Shown: positions 18,422 through 27,371, counted from the first letter of the stretch. The stretch is DNA of 64,000 nt from PSRF01 sp035457105 (GCA_035457105.1 DATIBX010000565.1:1-64000), one strand, 5' to 3'. The notes: generated by a model not told the origin, from the letters alone. Program-made: numbers and translations.

Positions 18422-18454
18422 GGCGCACCTTTGAATTTCGCTCTTAGGTGCGCC
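18422..18454 (-). terminator. Hairpin between pilin gene and the rest of the Tad operon
   Basis: A perfect 9-bp inverted repeat (GGCGCACCT / AGGTGCGCC, loop 15 nt) starts 27 nt after the stop of the first Flp pilin. The minus-strand continuation (GGCCACCTTTCCC) has no strong U-run. It is well placed to act as a partial terminator or mRNA-end stabiliser that keeps pilin transcript in excess over machinery transcript. Confidence 0.5.
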
Positions 18455-18481
18455 AACCATCATCTGCAATCACATTGGTGA

Positions 18482-18637
18482 TTACTGGATGTAACCAGCC
18501 AAGGTGTTTATTTTTGCTCCGATTTGGGTCCCGAGGAGCTGGAAAGCCGCCACTGCCGCAAGTGCTACTAGAGCTGCTGCCACGGCATACTCGGATAGTT
18601 CGAGCCCAGTTTCATCTTTAAAGAAATTCTTGATCAT
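18482..18637 (-). CDS. flp: Flp/Fap-type pilin, copy 1
   Basis: The structural subunit of the type IVb Tad pilus, 51 aa. The processing site is ETG followed by LELSEY: Gly, then Glu at +5 and Tyr at +6, the Flp consensus. A 20-residue hydrophobic helix (AVAAALVALAAVAAFQLL) follows. The start is the ATG at 18637 with AAGGAGGAAGG upstream; a longer frame to 18688 lacks support. It differs from copy 2 at six of 51 residues. A small 6-bp hairpin (CAGCGG/CCGCTG, 18690-18706) sits between the two pilin genes. Confidence 0.95.
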   Translation of the reverse strand: MIKNFFKDETGLELSEYAVAAALVALAAVAAFQLLGTQIGAKINTLAGYIQ

Positions 18638-18727
18638 GGTCCCTTCCTCCTTTCGACGGCTTTGAGATTCGCTTGCAGCTGTTAGCAAGCAGCGGACCCG
18701 CCGCTGTCGAGGTAGCCTGCGTATGTC

Positions 18728-18883
18728 TTACTGAATCTTGCCAGCGAGTTCGTTGATCTTGGCGCCAATGTTGGTACCCAGAAGTTGGAAAGCGGCAACT
18801 GCGGCCAACGCCACGAGGGCTGCGGCTACTGCGTATTCAGAAAGTTCAAGACCTGTCTCATCGCGTAAGAATCTCTTAATCAT
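18728..18883 (-). CDS. flp: Flp/Fap-type pilin, copy 2
   Basis: A 51-aa Flp pilin, beginning MIKRFLRDETG and ending INELAGKIQ, with the same G-LELSEY processing site and identical central helix as copy 1. A Shine-Dalgarno AAAGGAGCAAAACG precedes the ATG at 18883. It is the promoter-proximal pilin. Codons differ from copy 1 at many third positions although the proteins are 88% identical, so the duplication is not recent and the sequence is under strong protein-level constraint. Confidence 0.95.
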   Translation of the reverse strand: MIKRFLRDETGLELSEYAVAAALVALAAVAAFQLLGTNIGAKINELAGKIQ

Positions 18884-18908
18884 CGTTTTGCTCCTTTAAG
18901 CTGTTAGG

Positions 18909-19190
18909 TTATGCGTTAGTGCTGCGGCGGGTAGACCACGTGATGCTTTGGGACGCACCCTCAGCTGGGTTGACTTTTACTGTTGACGGCGGAATAGCCC
19001 TGGCCGTGCGGCGGCCGAAGCCGTTGATTCCGCTTAGCACAGCACCAGTAAGAGTCAGCAACACCAACAGCACTGTGTTGCCCTGAATCCCCGCTGTCTT
19101 TATGCTGACCAACATGGTCAGTGCTAGAAACGGTGATAGGACTACGAGCATTGCTGCTGATGCCAGATTTTTTGTGGTGTTCGTCTTCAT
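18909..19190 (-). CDS. Small membrane protein, first gene of the Tad operon
   Basis: 93 aa, no recognised family. Two hydrophobic segments (about 12-32 and 38-58, separated by KTAGIQGNT) are followed by a polar tail rich in Ser/Thr/Arg. It lies between the -24/-12 promoter-like site and the second Flp pilin, 25 nt upstream of the latter. The position suggests a pilin-associated membrane factor, but this is inference only. Confidence 0.6.
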   Translation of the reverse strand: MKTNTTKNLASAAMLVVLSPFLALTMLVSIKTAGIQGNTVLLVLLTLTGAVLSGINGFGRRTARAIPPSTVKVNPAEGASQSITWSTRRSTNA

Positions 19191-19258
19191 AGCTTTGAGG
19201 TCGTCTACTCGACCAAGTTTGAGGCGATGGCTTAATGCCTCGCGACAGACATCACCAT

Positions 19259-19274
19259 TACAAGGGGCGTGCCA
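19259..19274 (-). promoter_or_regulatory. Sigma-54 (-24/-12) promoter for the Tad/Flp operon
   Basis: Minus-strand TGGCACG-CCCC-TTGTA matches the sigma-54 consensus TGGCACG-N4-TTGCW with one deviation (T instead of C in the -12 GC). Spacing is exact. Predicted transcription would begin about 12 nt further on, giving a leader of roughly 55-60 nt before the small membrane protein at 19190. A sigma-54 activator gene lies immediately upstream at 19555-21084. Confidence 0.7.
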
Positions 19275-19490
19275 TCGAAGGAATGCACTGAATGCTCGGT
19301 TTTGTCCGGATCTTGAGAGCTGGTTTGTAGCCCGCGGTTGACAACTCGCTGGACCAACCCTGTGAATAACTGATGGACCAGCGGTGATAAATCAGAAGTT
19401 TGTTGAGGTTTGATTGATGTCGCCCGGAGTTTACAACTTCAAGTCATATCGCAACCGTCTGTTGACGCCCTTCCCTGGGCCAGCGGGTCC

Positions 19491-19525
19491 AAAATAAAAA
19501 AGCATCCGAGCAAGGGCTCGAATGC
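19491..19525 (-). terminator. Intrinsic terminator of the sigma-54 regulator gene
   Basis: Minus-strand stem GCATTCGAGC / GCTCGGATGC with a CCTT loop is followed by TTTTTTATTTT. It begins 30 nt after the regulator's stop codon. It separates the regulator transcript from the pilus operon, which therefore needs its own promoter. Confidence 0.85.
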
Positions 19526-19554
19526 CAGCTGGGACGAACGCTTTTTAGCAACGC

Positions 19555-21084
19555 TCAGGCGCGAAACTGCATTCCCGCATCCTCTTCTTCCTGAAGGAAG
19601 TCACCGATATCAATAGCGAGACGCTTCAACTTCTTATAGAGCGTTTGTCGGGAACCGAGCCCGAGCGCTTCACTCGTCTTGGCTACGTTACAGTCATGCC
19701 GCTTTAGCGTTTCTGTAATCACGCGACGTTCATAGCTCTCAAGTAAGTCATCGAGACTCTCTGCCCCAGATTGAGCGCCGGCTTTTAGGTCTTGCGGACG
19801 AATTCGAGAGCTGATGTTTTCTGGTCGAATGTAACCGTCGTCATCGGCATATAAGACTAAACGCTCCATCTCGGCGGCTAACTCGCGAACATTACCGGGC
19901 CAATCGTAGGTTTCCAGTAATTGAATCGCCTCCCATGTGATCCCGTTAATGTTTCGCTCGTTCTTTCGCGAAAACAGAGTGATGAAATGAGAGATCAGAG
20001 TGGAGACGTCTTCGGGCCGCTCTCTTAAAGGTGGAACTTTTATGGTAAGCGTTGCGATTCGGTAGTAGAGATCTTCGCGGAAAAGCTTTTCTTTGACGAG
20101 TTGCTCGAGGTCCTTGTGAGTCGCAGCAATTACTCTTACGTTGACTTTCCTCGGGGCCCGGTCACCCAGGATATGGATTTCACCTTCCTGGAGAAAACGT
20201 AAGAGTTTTGGCTGTAACGTGAGCGGCAGGTCGCCAATCTCATCCAGAAACAAAGTGCCATTCTCAGCCGCTCTAATTAAGCCAAGCTGATCGGATGAAG
20301 CGCCGGTAAACGTTCCTTTGCGGTGACCAAACAACATACTTTCGATCAATTCCGCAGGAACTGCGGAACAGTTGAACGGAACAAACTCGTTCTCGGATCG
20401 CCGGCTGATGCGGTGAATGGCCCTCGCGATCAATTCTTTTCCGGTACCGGACTCACCGTTTACCAGGACGGTCGAATCAGAATCCTTGATTCGCTCAACG
20501 TTGCGCGCTACTTCAGACATTGCCCTGCTGCTGAACACCATTCCCGGCAAAGCGTTAATAGCTCCTCCGGTTTGGGTCCGCGAGGCATTTAGTGGCGGCG
20601 CTGAGCTCAGTTGGTGCGAGTGGGCCATGTGGGCCACGTCACCTAAAGCGTTTAACTCTTTGGCTTGAGTTTCGTTGAGCGGTCGGACGCAGCGGCCGTA
20701 AAGTACCGCGCCTTCTCGCAGCGAAGTAGGCAAGGCCAACAACAAACAGATCGCGACATCACCGACGTTCGCCGGAGTTGGTCGACCATTACTCGCCAGT
20801 GCTTCGGTTACTGCTTTTTGTCCTTCAGCCAGTTCGTCTTCTTGCAACCCCTCGGCCCACCGCAAAGTTGGTTTGCCGTCGACAGCCATTGACCAGATCG
20901 ATAAACCGTAAGTCGGCGCAGTGGCTTCGACCATCAAGCTCATCTTGATGAGCGCTTCATACAACATGTCCGGTCCGCCGTTGGCGGCCTCACAGACATT
21001 TCTGATGATTGAGCTGATGGGTAGTTGTTGAGAAGTAGACTCGGCGATATCCATGCCGGGACTAAGCAGCGAAGAGTCAGACAT
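19555..21084 (-). CDS. Sigma-54-dependent enhancer-binding regulator (Fis family)
   Basis: Activates RNA polymerase-sigma-54 from upstream sites. 509 aa from the ATG at 21084 (a GTG two codons earlier is possible). Residues 1-180 are a sensory region, GAF-like in length, with no phospho-acceptor receiver domain seen. The AAA+ domain (about 185-405) has Walker A GESGTGKE, a GTFTGA loop (the usual GAFTGA with Ala to Thr) and Walker B GTLFLDEIGDLP. A Fis-type helix-turn-helix closes the protein (NVAKTSEALGLGSRQTLYKKLKRL). It is adjacent to and divergent in control from nothing else: the nearest sigma-54 site is the Tad operon promoter 280 nt downstream, so the pilus is the likely target. Confidence 0.93.
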   Translation of the reverse strand: MSDSSLLSPGMDIAESTSQQLPISSIIRNVCEAANGGPDMLYEALIKMSLMVEATAPTYGLSIWSMAVDGKPTLRWAEGLQEDELAEGQKAVTEALASNGRPTPANVGDVAICLLLALPTSLREGAVLYGRCVRPLNETQAKELNALGDVAHMAHSHQLSSAPPLNASRTQTGGAINALPGMVFSSRAMSEVARNVERIKDSDSTVLVNGESGTGKELIARAIHRISRRSENEFVPFNCSAVPAELIESMLFGHRKGTFTGASSDQLGLIRAAENGTLFLDEIGDLPLTLQPKLLRFLQEGEIHILGDRAPRKVNVRVIAATHKDLEQLVKEKLFREDLYYRIATLTIKVPPLRERPEDVSTLISHFITLFSRKNERNINGITWEAIQLLETYDWPGNVRELAAEMERLVLYADDDGYIRPENISSRIRPQDLKAGAQSGAESLDDLLESYERRVITETLKRHDCNVAKTSEALGLGSRQTLYKKLKRLAIDIGDFLQEEEDAGMQFRA

Positions 21085-21545
21085 CTTCACCTATCCTTCG
21101 GGTTCTTTTAAAGCATTGATCCAAAATGTGTGAGAGTTCTGGACCTGACTGAGTCGGGCAAGCGGTAGCATTCGGGTTGGCAATTGGTGGCCATTCCCGT
21201 AACCCAATCCCGAGTCTAAGGTCGGAGACCAACACTGTCAACAAGTTTTAACGCGGTCGATTTGAGAGCATGATTTCCGTTCGCCCTGCGTTCGCCATTT
21301 TGCTGTCTTAAGCGCTCTTAGTTCAAGTAAATGTTCAACTTACGTAGTTAAAGCATTGAGGAGAAATATCTTTACACGCTTAAGCACGGATGCTACTGTT
21401 CGGCCACCTCGCACCTAAGTTATTGATTTGACAATAGATTTGGACTCTTAGAAGCACATTTTGTTGGGGCTGACTTTCGACGATATCGATTATCTTGTGT
21501 GCTAACCCACGAAAGCAGATTAAGCAGACTCTTAATTATTAAAGT
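21085..21545. other. Divergent intergenic region
   Basis: This 460-bp gap separates the minus-strand sigma-54 regulator from the plus-strand phosphohexomutase, so it must hold both promoters. I see an imperfect inverted repeat around 21172-21213 (TCGGGTTGG and CCAATCCCGA, with a one-base bulge) and AT-rich sequence just before 21546. I could not assign -35/-10 boxes with confidence. No coding frame is supported. Confidence 0.5.
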
Positions 21546-22940
21546 ATGACTATTCACTTTGGAACATCTGGCTGGCGCGCAGTAATTGCGGACGATTTCA
21601 CGTTCGCCGCTGTGCGCCGCGTTACCGAAGCGATTTGTCTGCAATTTACCTCTGGCCAAACATCTCAGCCGCTGATCGTCGCCCATGACAGCCGTTTCCT
21701 CGGCGAACATTTTGCCGACCAGTGCACACAAATTGTTCAGCAGCATGGGTTTAACGCACTTCGCTGCGTTGGACCAACGCCGACGCCAGCAGTTTCGCAC
21801 GCCATCAGGTCAAACAAGGCAGTGTGCGGAATCAACTTTACGGCCTCGCACAATCCTCCGGAATACAACGGGATGAAGCTCTCGACCGCGGATGGAGCTC
21901 CGGCATTACCCGGTGTCACCCAAAAACTGGAGTCTATTCTGGCCAACTGGAATCCGAAGCAAGATCAGGTCAATCAAAGCGGAAAAACTGAGGATCATGA
22001 CCCGCGAGTAGCCTATCTGGCTGATCTAAAGGACAAAATCCGCTTCGACGTGATTGCTAAAGCGAATGCGAAGTACGCCTACGATCCAATGTGGGGAACT
22101 GGTCGGAGCTACCTGGACGGTGTGCTAAGGGAACACGGACTGACAGTTACTACAATTCACGACTGGCGTGACGTCCTTTTTGGCGGACGCGCACCCGAAC
22201 CTGAGGAAAGTCACCTGGATGAGCTCCGAAAGGTTGTCAGTCGGGAAAAATGTGCATTGGGTCTCGCAACCGATGGCGACTCAGACCGTTTTGGTGTCAT
22301 CGATTCAAATGGCCAATTTATCACTCCAAACCAGCTCATCGCGGTTCTCTTTGATTATCTCGCTGAGTCACGAAACTGGACTGGCGGCGTAGCCCGATCG
22401 GTAGCGACATCCCATCTCGTCGATCGCGTCGCGCAGATGCGAGGGTTGCCTGTTTACGAAACACCGGTGGGCTTTAAATACATTGGAGAGTTGATCAATG
22501 AAGACAAAATCATTCTCGGCGGCGAAGAGTCGGCAGGTTTGTCAATCAAAGGTCACTATCCGGAGAAAGATGGCGTCCTTGCGTGTTTGCTCGCAGCGGA
22601 GGCAGTTGCTGCGCGCAACGCGTCATTGACTGAACAACTGGATGCGCTTTTTCAGAAGACGGGTGGACGACTTGAGTCCGGCAGAATTGGTGTGCAATTA
22701 ACTCCCGAACTGATGCCGGTACTCGCAGAAAAACTGAAAGAAGAGCCCACCTCGATTGGTGGGAAAACTATCAAGTCCATCAACCGAATTGATGGGCTAA
22801 AACTAATCTTTGAGGACGGTTCATGGCTGTTGGTGCGTCCGTCGGGGACTGAACCCCTGGTACGTATTTACGCGGAATCAGAATCGCAAGAGAACATGGA
22901 GGTGCTACTTGAGCAGGGTCGCAAATACTTACTGGGTTGA
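21546..22940 (+). CDS. Phosphoglucomutase/phosphomannomutase family protein
   Basis: Interconverts hexose 1- and 6-phosphates for cell-wall or exopolysaccharide precursors. 464 aa. Family landmarks are in order: phosphoserine loop TASHNPPEYNG (S101), metal loop DGDSDRFG (D243/D245/D247), sugar-binding GGEESAGL (about residue 320) and phosphate-binding RPSGTEPLVRIY near the C-terminus. The C-terminal ESA-GL and RPSGTEP motifs fit either glucose or mannose specificity, which cannot be decided from sequence alone. An FtsB-like gene follows closely. Confidence 0.92.
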   Translation: MTIHFGTSGWRAVIADDFTFAAVRRVTEAICLQFTSGQTSQPLIVAHDSRFLGEHFADQCTQIVQQHGFNALRCVGPTPTPAVSHAIRSNKAVCGINFTASHNPPEYNGMKLSTADGAPALPGVTQKLESILANWNPKQDQVNQSGKTEDHDPRVAYLADLKDKIRFDVIAKANAKYAYDPMWGTGRSYLDGVLREHGLTVTTIHDWRDVLFGGRAPEPEESHLDELRKVVSREKCALGLATDGDSDRFGVIDSNGQFITPNQLIAVLFDYLAESRNWTGGVARSVATSHLVDRVAQMRGLPVYETPVGFKYIGELINEDKIILGGEESAGLSIKGHYPEKDGVLACLLAAEAVAARNASLTEQLDALFQKTGGRLESGRIGVQLTPELMPVLAEKLKEEPTSIGGKTIKSINRIDGLKLIFEDGSWLLVRPSGTEPLVRIYAESESQENMEVLLEQGRKYLLG

Positions 22941-22965
22941 TGAGAGGATAAAGGCGCAACGAGTG

Positions 22966-23322
22966 ATGCCGCGCGCAACCTCTCTAGGTTCCATGCAACA
23001 AATTTCTATCGATCTTATCGGTACCAGGACTGAAATCCGGCGGCGGGGCGGAATCATTCCGTCATGGGTCGTATTCGGAATGGTTCTCCTGGCAACGTTC
23101 GCCGTTTGCGTCACAGTGAACATGCGGACTCGAGCCGAAGTGCGAGTTGCCGCTGAACAGTATTCGGTTATGCAAACTGATGTGGAATCGCTACGAGGCG
23201 TTAATCAAGTTCTCAAGTCTGAAATCGAGAGACTAAGGACTGATCCTCGAGCTATCGAGGCTGCGGCACGCGCAAAATTGAACATGGTGCACAGCAACGA
23301 GTTCGTGATTCCAGTTGAATAA
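22966..23322 (+). CDS. FtsB/DivIC-like septum formation initiator
   Basis: A small bitopic division protein of 118 aa. One TM segment (about 27-47, WVVFGMVLLATFAVCVTV) is followed by a coiled-coil (VESLRGVNQVLKSEIERLRTDPRAIEAAARAKLNMV) ending in a FtsB-like tail. The hallmark is the RTDP-IE-AAR--L-MV sequence after the coil. The start is uncertain: ATG at 22966 or ATG at 22993. It follows the phosphohexomutase by 25 nt and is followed by a strong hairpin. Confidence 0.8.
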   Translation: MPRATSLGSMQQISIDLIGTRTEIRRRGGIIPSWVVFGMVLLATFAVCVTVNMRTRAEVRVAAEQYSVMQTDVESLRGVNQVLKSEIERLRTDPRAIEAAARAKLNMVHSNEFVIPVE

Positions 23323-23423
23323 CAGAGTTTTCATAAAAAAGGATTCTAAAATTTCCATGCCTGCCAAAGCCTGCCCTTAGTTTTTCCGCCCGACTTCCAC
23401 GCAACCGGATTCCCTCCGTGTTG

Positions 23424-23453
23424 GCGCGGCTGTGACTGCCATCGCAGCCGCGC
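23424..23453 (+). terminator. Hairpin after the FtsB-like gene
   Basis: A perfect 9-bp stem GCGCGGCTG / CAGCCGCGC with a 12-nt loop is followed by TCCCCTCTT. It lies about 100 nt after the ftsB-like stop and before the mutase gene. It is probably the terminator of the phosphohexomutase-ftsB unit; the tail is pyrimidine-rich rather than a pure T-run. Confidence 0.6.
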
Positions 23454-23620
23454 TCCCCTCTTAAGAACAGCAGAAGATAAGTTCGTCATTCTGAGGTCTA
23501 CGCAGAAAACCGAGAGCCATACTCAGCCAATACTGCAGCGGACAACTCTGGTTGACTTAAAAAAACGGCGAAACTAAGATCAAATTTCTGTCGAAGTTTG
23601 CTGATCAGAAACGAGGTTCA

Positions 23621-25303
23621 ATGCCCGAAACAAAGGAAGACCAGTCGCTTATCAATTCGGAACTCGAGCGCTGGGAAACTGAAACCCTCACTCCCGTTCT
23701 CGAAAAGCGGCCAGAGCGAAAGCAAAGCTTTCAAACCGTATCGCTGGAAGAAGTAAATCGCCTATATACCCCGGCCGATGTTGAGAATATCGACTTCACG
23801 GAAGATATCGCCTTCCCCGGCGAGTTTCCCTATACGCGAGGCATACATCCCACCGGATACCGCGGGAAGCTCTGGACCATGCGACAGTTTGCCGGCTTCA
23901 GCACTCCTGAAGAAACAAACACACGCTTTAAATATCTGCTGGCTCAAGGTCAGACTGGCCTGTCCGTCGCCTACGATCTGCCTACCCTCATGGGCTACGA
24001 TGCCGATGCGCCTTTAAGCGAGGGTGAAGTTGGGAAGTGTGGAGTTGCAGTCTCTTCTCTCGCAGATATGGAGGTCCTGTTTGACGGCATCCCGCTCGAA
24101 AACGTTACTGTGTCTCAGACAATAAATGCACCAGCTTCGGTGCTGCTGGCGATGTACCTGGTCGTTGCGGAAAAGCAGGGAGCAAATTGGAGAAAGATCT
24201 CGGGCACTCTCCAGAACGACATTCTTAAGGAGTACATCGCACAGAAAGAGTGGATATATCCGATCAAGCCAGCGATGAAACTGGTGGTCGACACTTTTCA
24301 GTTTTGCACTACGGAAGTTCCGCGCTACAACCCGGTCTCAGTCAGCGGCTATCACATCCGCGAGGCAGGCGCTACCGCGGCTCAAGAACTTGCGTTTACT
24401 CTTCGCGATGGGATCGAATACGTCGCGTGGGGTGTGGCGGCTGGACTCGACGTGGATGAATTCGTACCGCGGATTTCGTTCTTCTTTAATGCTCACAATG
24501 ATTTCTTTGAAGAGATAGCTAAATACCGTGCTGCGAGACGTATTTGGGCTCGGGAGGTAAAAAATAGATTTGGTAGCGAGAGCCCGCGAACACTCCAACT
24601 CCGGTTCCACACTCAAACAGCAGGCGTCTCACTTACAGTTCAACAACCACTGAATAATATTGTGAGGGTAGCAGTCCAGGCTCTCGCCGGCGTCCTTGGA
24701 GGTACCCAGAGTCTTCACACCGATGCTTACGACGAAGCTCTCGCGCTTCCTACCGATCGGGCCGCGTTGATTGCGTTGAGGACCCAACAGATCATCGCCG
24801 AAGAGACCGGCGTCGTTAATACAGTTGATCCACTCGGGGGCTCGTACTATCTGGAAGCTCTGACTGACAAGATGGAGGATGAGGCGCTCAATTATTTCCG
24901 CAAGATCGATTCGATGGGTGGAATGGTAGCGGCGATTGAGAAAGGTTTCCCGCAACGCGAGATTCAGGACTCAGCCTATCAGTATCAGAAAGCAGTCGAA
25001 CGCGGAGACCAGGTGATTGTTGGTGTTAACAAATACACCATGACCGATGAACCTTCAGAAGTTCCCATCCTTGTTATCGACGAATCAGTTCGCACGCATC
25101 AGGTAGAGCGTTTAGATGAAGTTCGTGCTCGACGCGACAACGGCTCAGTCGCGAATTCGCTCGAGAAGCTAAAACAGGCAGCTCGGGATCACGAAAACAC
25201 AATGCCGGCCACCATCGAGGCTGTGCGCTCTTACGCTAGCTTGGGAGAAATCTGTTCTGCACTGAGAGATGTCTACGGGATTTACGAAGAGCCCGCCTTC
25301 TGA
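23621..25303 (+). CDS. mcmA1: Methylmalonyl-CoA mutase large (catalytic) subunit, stand-alone
   Basis: The TIM-barrel half of a coenzyme B12-dependent acyl-CoA mutase, interconverting methylmalonyl-CoA and succinyl-CoA or a related branched pair. 560 aa, matching the short archaeal/actinobacterial form without a B12 domain. Recognisable stretches are YTRGIHPTGYRGKLWTMRQF, YDLPTLMGYDADAPLSEGEVGKCGVA, LQNDILKEYIAQ and RFHTQTAGVSLTVQQPLNN with GGTQSLHTDAYDEA. The ATG follows GAGG. The matching B12 subunit is at 27372, separated by a minus-strand gene. Substrate (methylmalonyl- versus isobutyryl-CoA) cannot be fixed from what I see. Confidence 0.94.
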   Translation: MPETKEDQSLINSELERWETETLTPVLEKRPERKQSFQTVSLEEVNRLYTPADVENIDFTEDIAFPGEFPYTRGIHPTGYRGKLWTMRQFAGFSTPEETNTRFKYLLAQGQTGLSVAYDLPTLMGYDADAPLSEGEVGKCGVAVSSLADMEVLFDGIPLENVTVSQTINAPASVLLAMYLVVAEKQGANWRKISGTLQNDILKEYIAQKEWIYPIKPAMKLVVDTFQFCTTEVPRYNPVSVSGYHIREAGATAAQELAFTLRDGIEYVAWGVAAGLDVDEFVPRISFFFNAHNDFFEEIAKYRAARRIWAREVKNRFGSESPRTLQLRFHTQTAGVSLTVQQPLNNIVRVAVQALAGVLGGTQSLHTDAYDEALALPTDRAALIALRTQQIIAEETGVVNTVDPLGGSYYLEALTDKMEDEALNYFRKIDSMGGMVAAIEKGFPQREIQDSAYQYQKAVERGDQVIVGVNKYTMTDEPSEVPILVIDESVRTHQVERLDEVRARRDNGSVANSLEKLKQAARDHENTMPATIEAVRSYASLGEICSALRDVYGIYEEPAF

Positions 25304-25377
25304 GGATTCCCAAGAAAGTGTGGGGTGTAAACGCCGGCCTGGAGCGGACACGGAGTAGCGCCCGGACAAGCAGAATT

Positions 25378-27219
25378 CTAATTCTCGCGATCCTTAATTA
25401 CGACTGTAATAGCCCGCGACTCGCCTACGACGCCGATATTGTCAATCACTTTAGCCTTGAGCGTGTATCGTCCAGCCGGAACATTTCGCCAGCCGCAAGA
25501 ATATTTACCCGGGATAAGAACTGGACCTTCCTCTATTAGTACGTCGTTCGCATAGATCTCCACACGCTGTACATCTCCATCAAGCTCGTTTGTACTGAGA
25601 ACGACGTTGAGGTTGGCTGGGGCTATTAATGTCATGCCATCAACTGGTCTCGTGATGATAACCGTCGGCTTGTGCGAGACCTTCGCAACGACCACAGGTG
25701 ACTTCGATAGGGACCCTGCCATATCTATTGCAACCGCTTGGAGATGATAGAGTGCCCTCTGAAGGCCATCGAGCTTTAACTCATAGAGATCGTTTCCAAT
25801 CGGTGTGGCTTTACCCAGGGAAATGCCATCAGCCAAAAATTCTACTTCTTTAATCAGTCCAGCCGAGTGATTTACCTCAACCACCAATTTCAAAGCCGTT
25901 CCAGGCCTTATCAAGCTTCCCGGCTTTGGCTCTAGTATGCGAAGCTTTGCTGGCCCATTTACAAAAATATGCTCAACCATTGTGGTCGCGCGGCGACCAT
26001 TGTTGTCCGTAGCCACGGCCGCTACAAAATGCAGACCTGGCGAGAGCGATTTGGTAACAAACGAGAATGATTTTTCGTTCACTTTCTTTGCGAATCCCAG
26101 GGTAACCAACGAGAATCTGGGGTCGTCGACTTTCTTTGGAAATCCCGGGGATTCAGTTGTGTCGTTAATTTCAACACTCGTTACTGAACCATCAGGATCA
26201 GTCGCTGTGACTTCCAATACCAGCGGATCGCCTTGATCAAGCAATTGCTCATCCGGTTGTCGTTTCTCAAACCTCACCAGAGGAGCGCAATTAGGATTGG
26301 GTAAGAGCTTAACTCTCGCACTCCTGTAGTTATTCTCAGGTTGATTATCAATCTCTCGGGCCGAGACTCTGGCTTGCGCGCTTAACCATCCTCCAGTCGG
26401 CCCGACGTCAAGGTACTCTCCGGGTTTCATAACGACGGTGACAGTTGCTTCATTGCTCACTTCGATCTGGCCCAACTTGCAGTACAAACGGCCAGCGCGT
26501 GGTTTGCAACTCCCCTGACTTGCATTTGCCGAGACCAAGTCGCCGTTGGGCAGCTCGAGAATTGCGCCGGCATCTGTTGCGACATTTGGACCTCTATTCC
26601 TTATCGTCGTCTTGAAGGTCAAATCGGCGGGCAGTGTGACTGGCTCAAAAGAATCGTCCGTGACTACCTCTAAATCTGCTTCTGCTGTGTTAGCGGGAAC
26701 GTTCTCGATCTGACGGGCGATAACGTAAACACCAAGTTCTAACTCGTCGCTATATGCATAGAGCTTTCTTTGAGTGAAGTCCGGACCCGATGCCTTGGGT
26801 AAAGCCGCCGTTCGGTCTACCCACACCGCGGCGTCGGGATCAAAATTGTCCTGCTCGGCGTGCAAAATGCGGAGTGTCTTAAAGACCTGTTCTTCGGCAA
26901 CGGACTTAACCGAGAATCCAACTGTGTAAGGCCCAACTGCCACGGCTTCGGTCGTGATGCGAAAAGCTTTACCGTTATATGCGACATAGCCGACCGGTAA
27001 GCCCGGAAACTTAGAAAGATCCGCATCTTCGATTTTAATTGCACCTCTCTGAAAAACGTCGCCGAGACTCACCTCGTCTGGTCCATCACCAGTTGATTGT
27101 GATGGAGTTTGCGAGACCGCATGCATCGTCAGAACGTTCAAATAGCAAACTGCGACAATGAACATTAATCGCCGGCTCAATAGGTATGAGAGAAGTTTTG
27201 AGTTAATCGAAGACATCAT
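25378..27219 (-). CDS. Secreted multi-domain protein with Ig-like/DUF11 domains
   Basis: 613 aa with no recognised catalytic motif. A signal peptide covers about 1-37, ending MHAVSQ. A region near 190-300 has a DUF11-like pattern (TFKTTIRNRGPNVATDAGAILELPNGDL). Several Ig-like/cadherin-type modules follow, each beginning with NxxP-type text and the phrase LEVTATDPDGSVTSVEI, AVATDNNGRRATTMVEH or AVAIDMAGSLSKSPVV. It probably functions outside the cell as a surface or adhesive protein. It is transcribed toward, and lies between, the two mutase subunit genes. The start (ATG ATG at 27219) has only a weak Shine-Dalgarno. Confidence 0.75.
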   Translation of the reverse strand: MMSSINSKLLSYLLSRRLMFIVAVCYLNVLTMHAVSQTPSQSTGDGPDEVSLGDVFQRGAIKIEDADLSKFPGLPVGYVAYNGKAFRITTEAVAVGPYTVGFSVKSVAEEQVFKTLRILHAEQDNFDPDAAVWVDRTAALPKASGPDFTQRKLYAYSDELELGVYVIARQIENVPANTAEADLEVVTDDSFEPVTLPADLTFKTTIRNRGPNVATDAGAILELPNGDLVSANASQGSCKPRAGRLYCKLGQIEVSNEATVTVVMKPGEYLDVGPTGGWLSAQARVSAREIDNQPENNYRSARVKLLPNPNCAPLVRFEKRQPDEQLLDQGDPLVLEVTATDPDGSVTSVEINDTTESPGFPKKVDDPRFSLVTLGFAKKVNEKSFSFVTKSLSPGLHFVAAVATDNNGRRATTMVEHIFVNGPAKLRILEPKPGSLIRPGTALKLVVEVNHSAGLIKEVEFLADGISLGKATPIGNDLYELKLDGLQRALYHLQAVAIDMAGSLSKSPVVVAKVSHKPTVIITRPVDGMTLIAPANLNVVLSTNELDGDVQRVEIYANDVLIEEGPVLIPGKYSCGWRNVPAGRYTLKAKVIDNIGVVGESRAITVVIKDREN

Positions 27220-27371
27220 ATGAGGTTGAGCTAATGCAATCTACTGTGCTCTTCAACGGCTGTCAATCATCAGAAAGGCACTGAGTTGCACCTCTAGCTT
27301 AGCCAGCTTAGCAGTCTCATGACCGGGTTTCTCAGTTCCGGCAAATTGACTGTTAAGGTTAGAATGCCTGC

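Noticed and set aside
23323..23620. Cobalamin riboswitch before the mutase gene
   Set aside because: I looked for the B12-box wording and the typical long paired leader and found neither; only a terminator-like hairpin is present.
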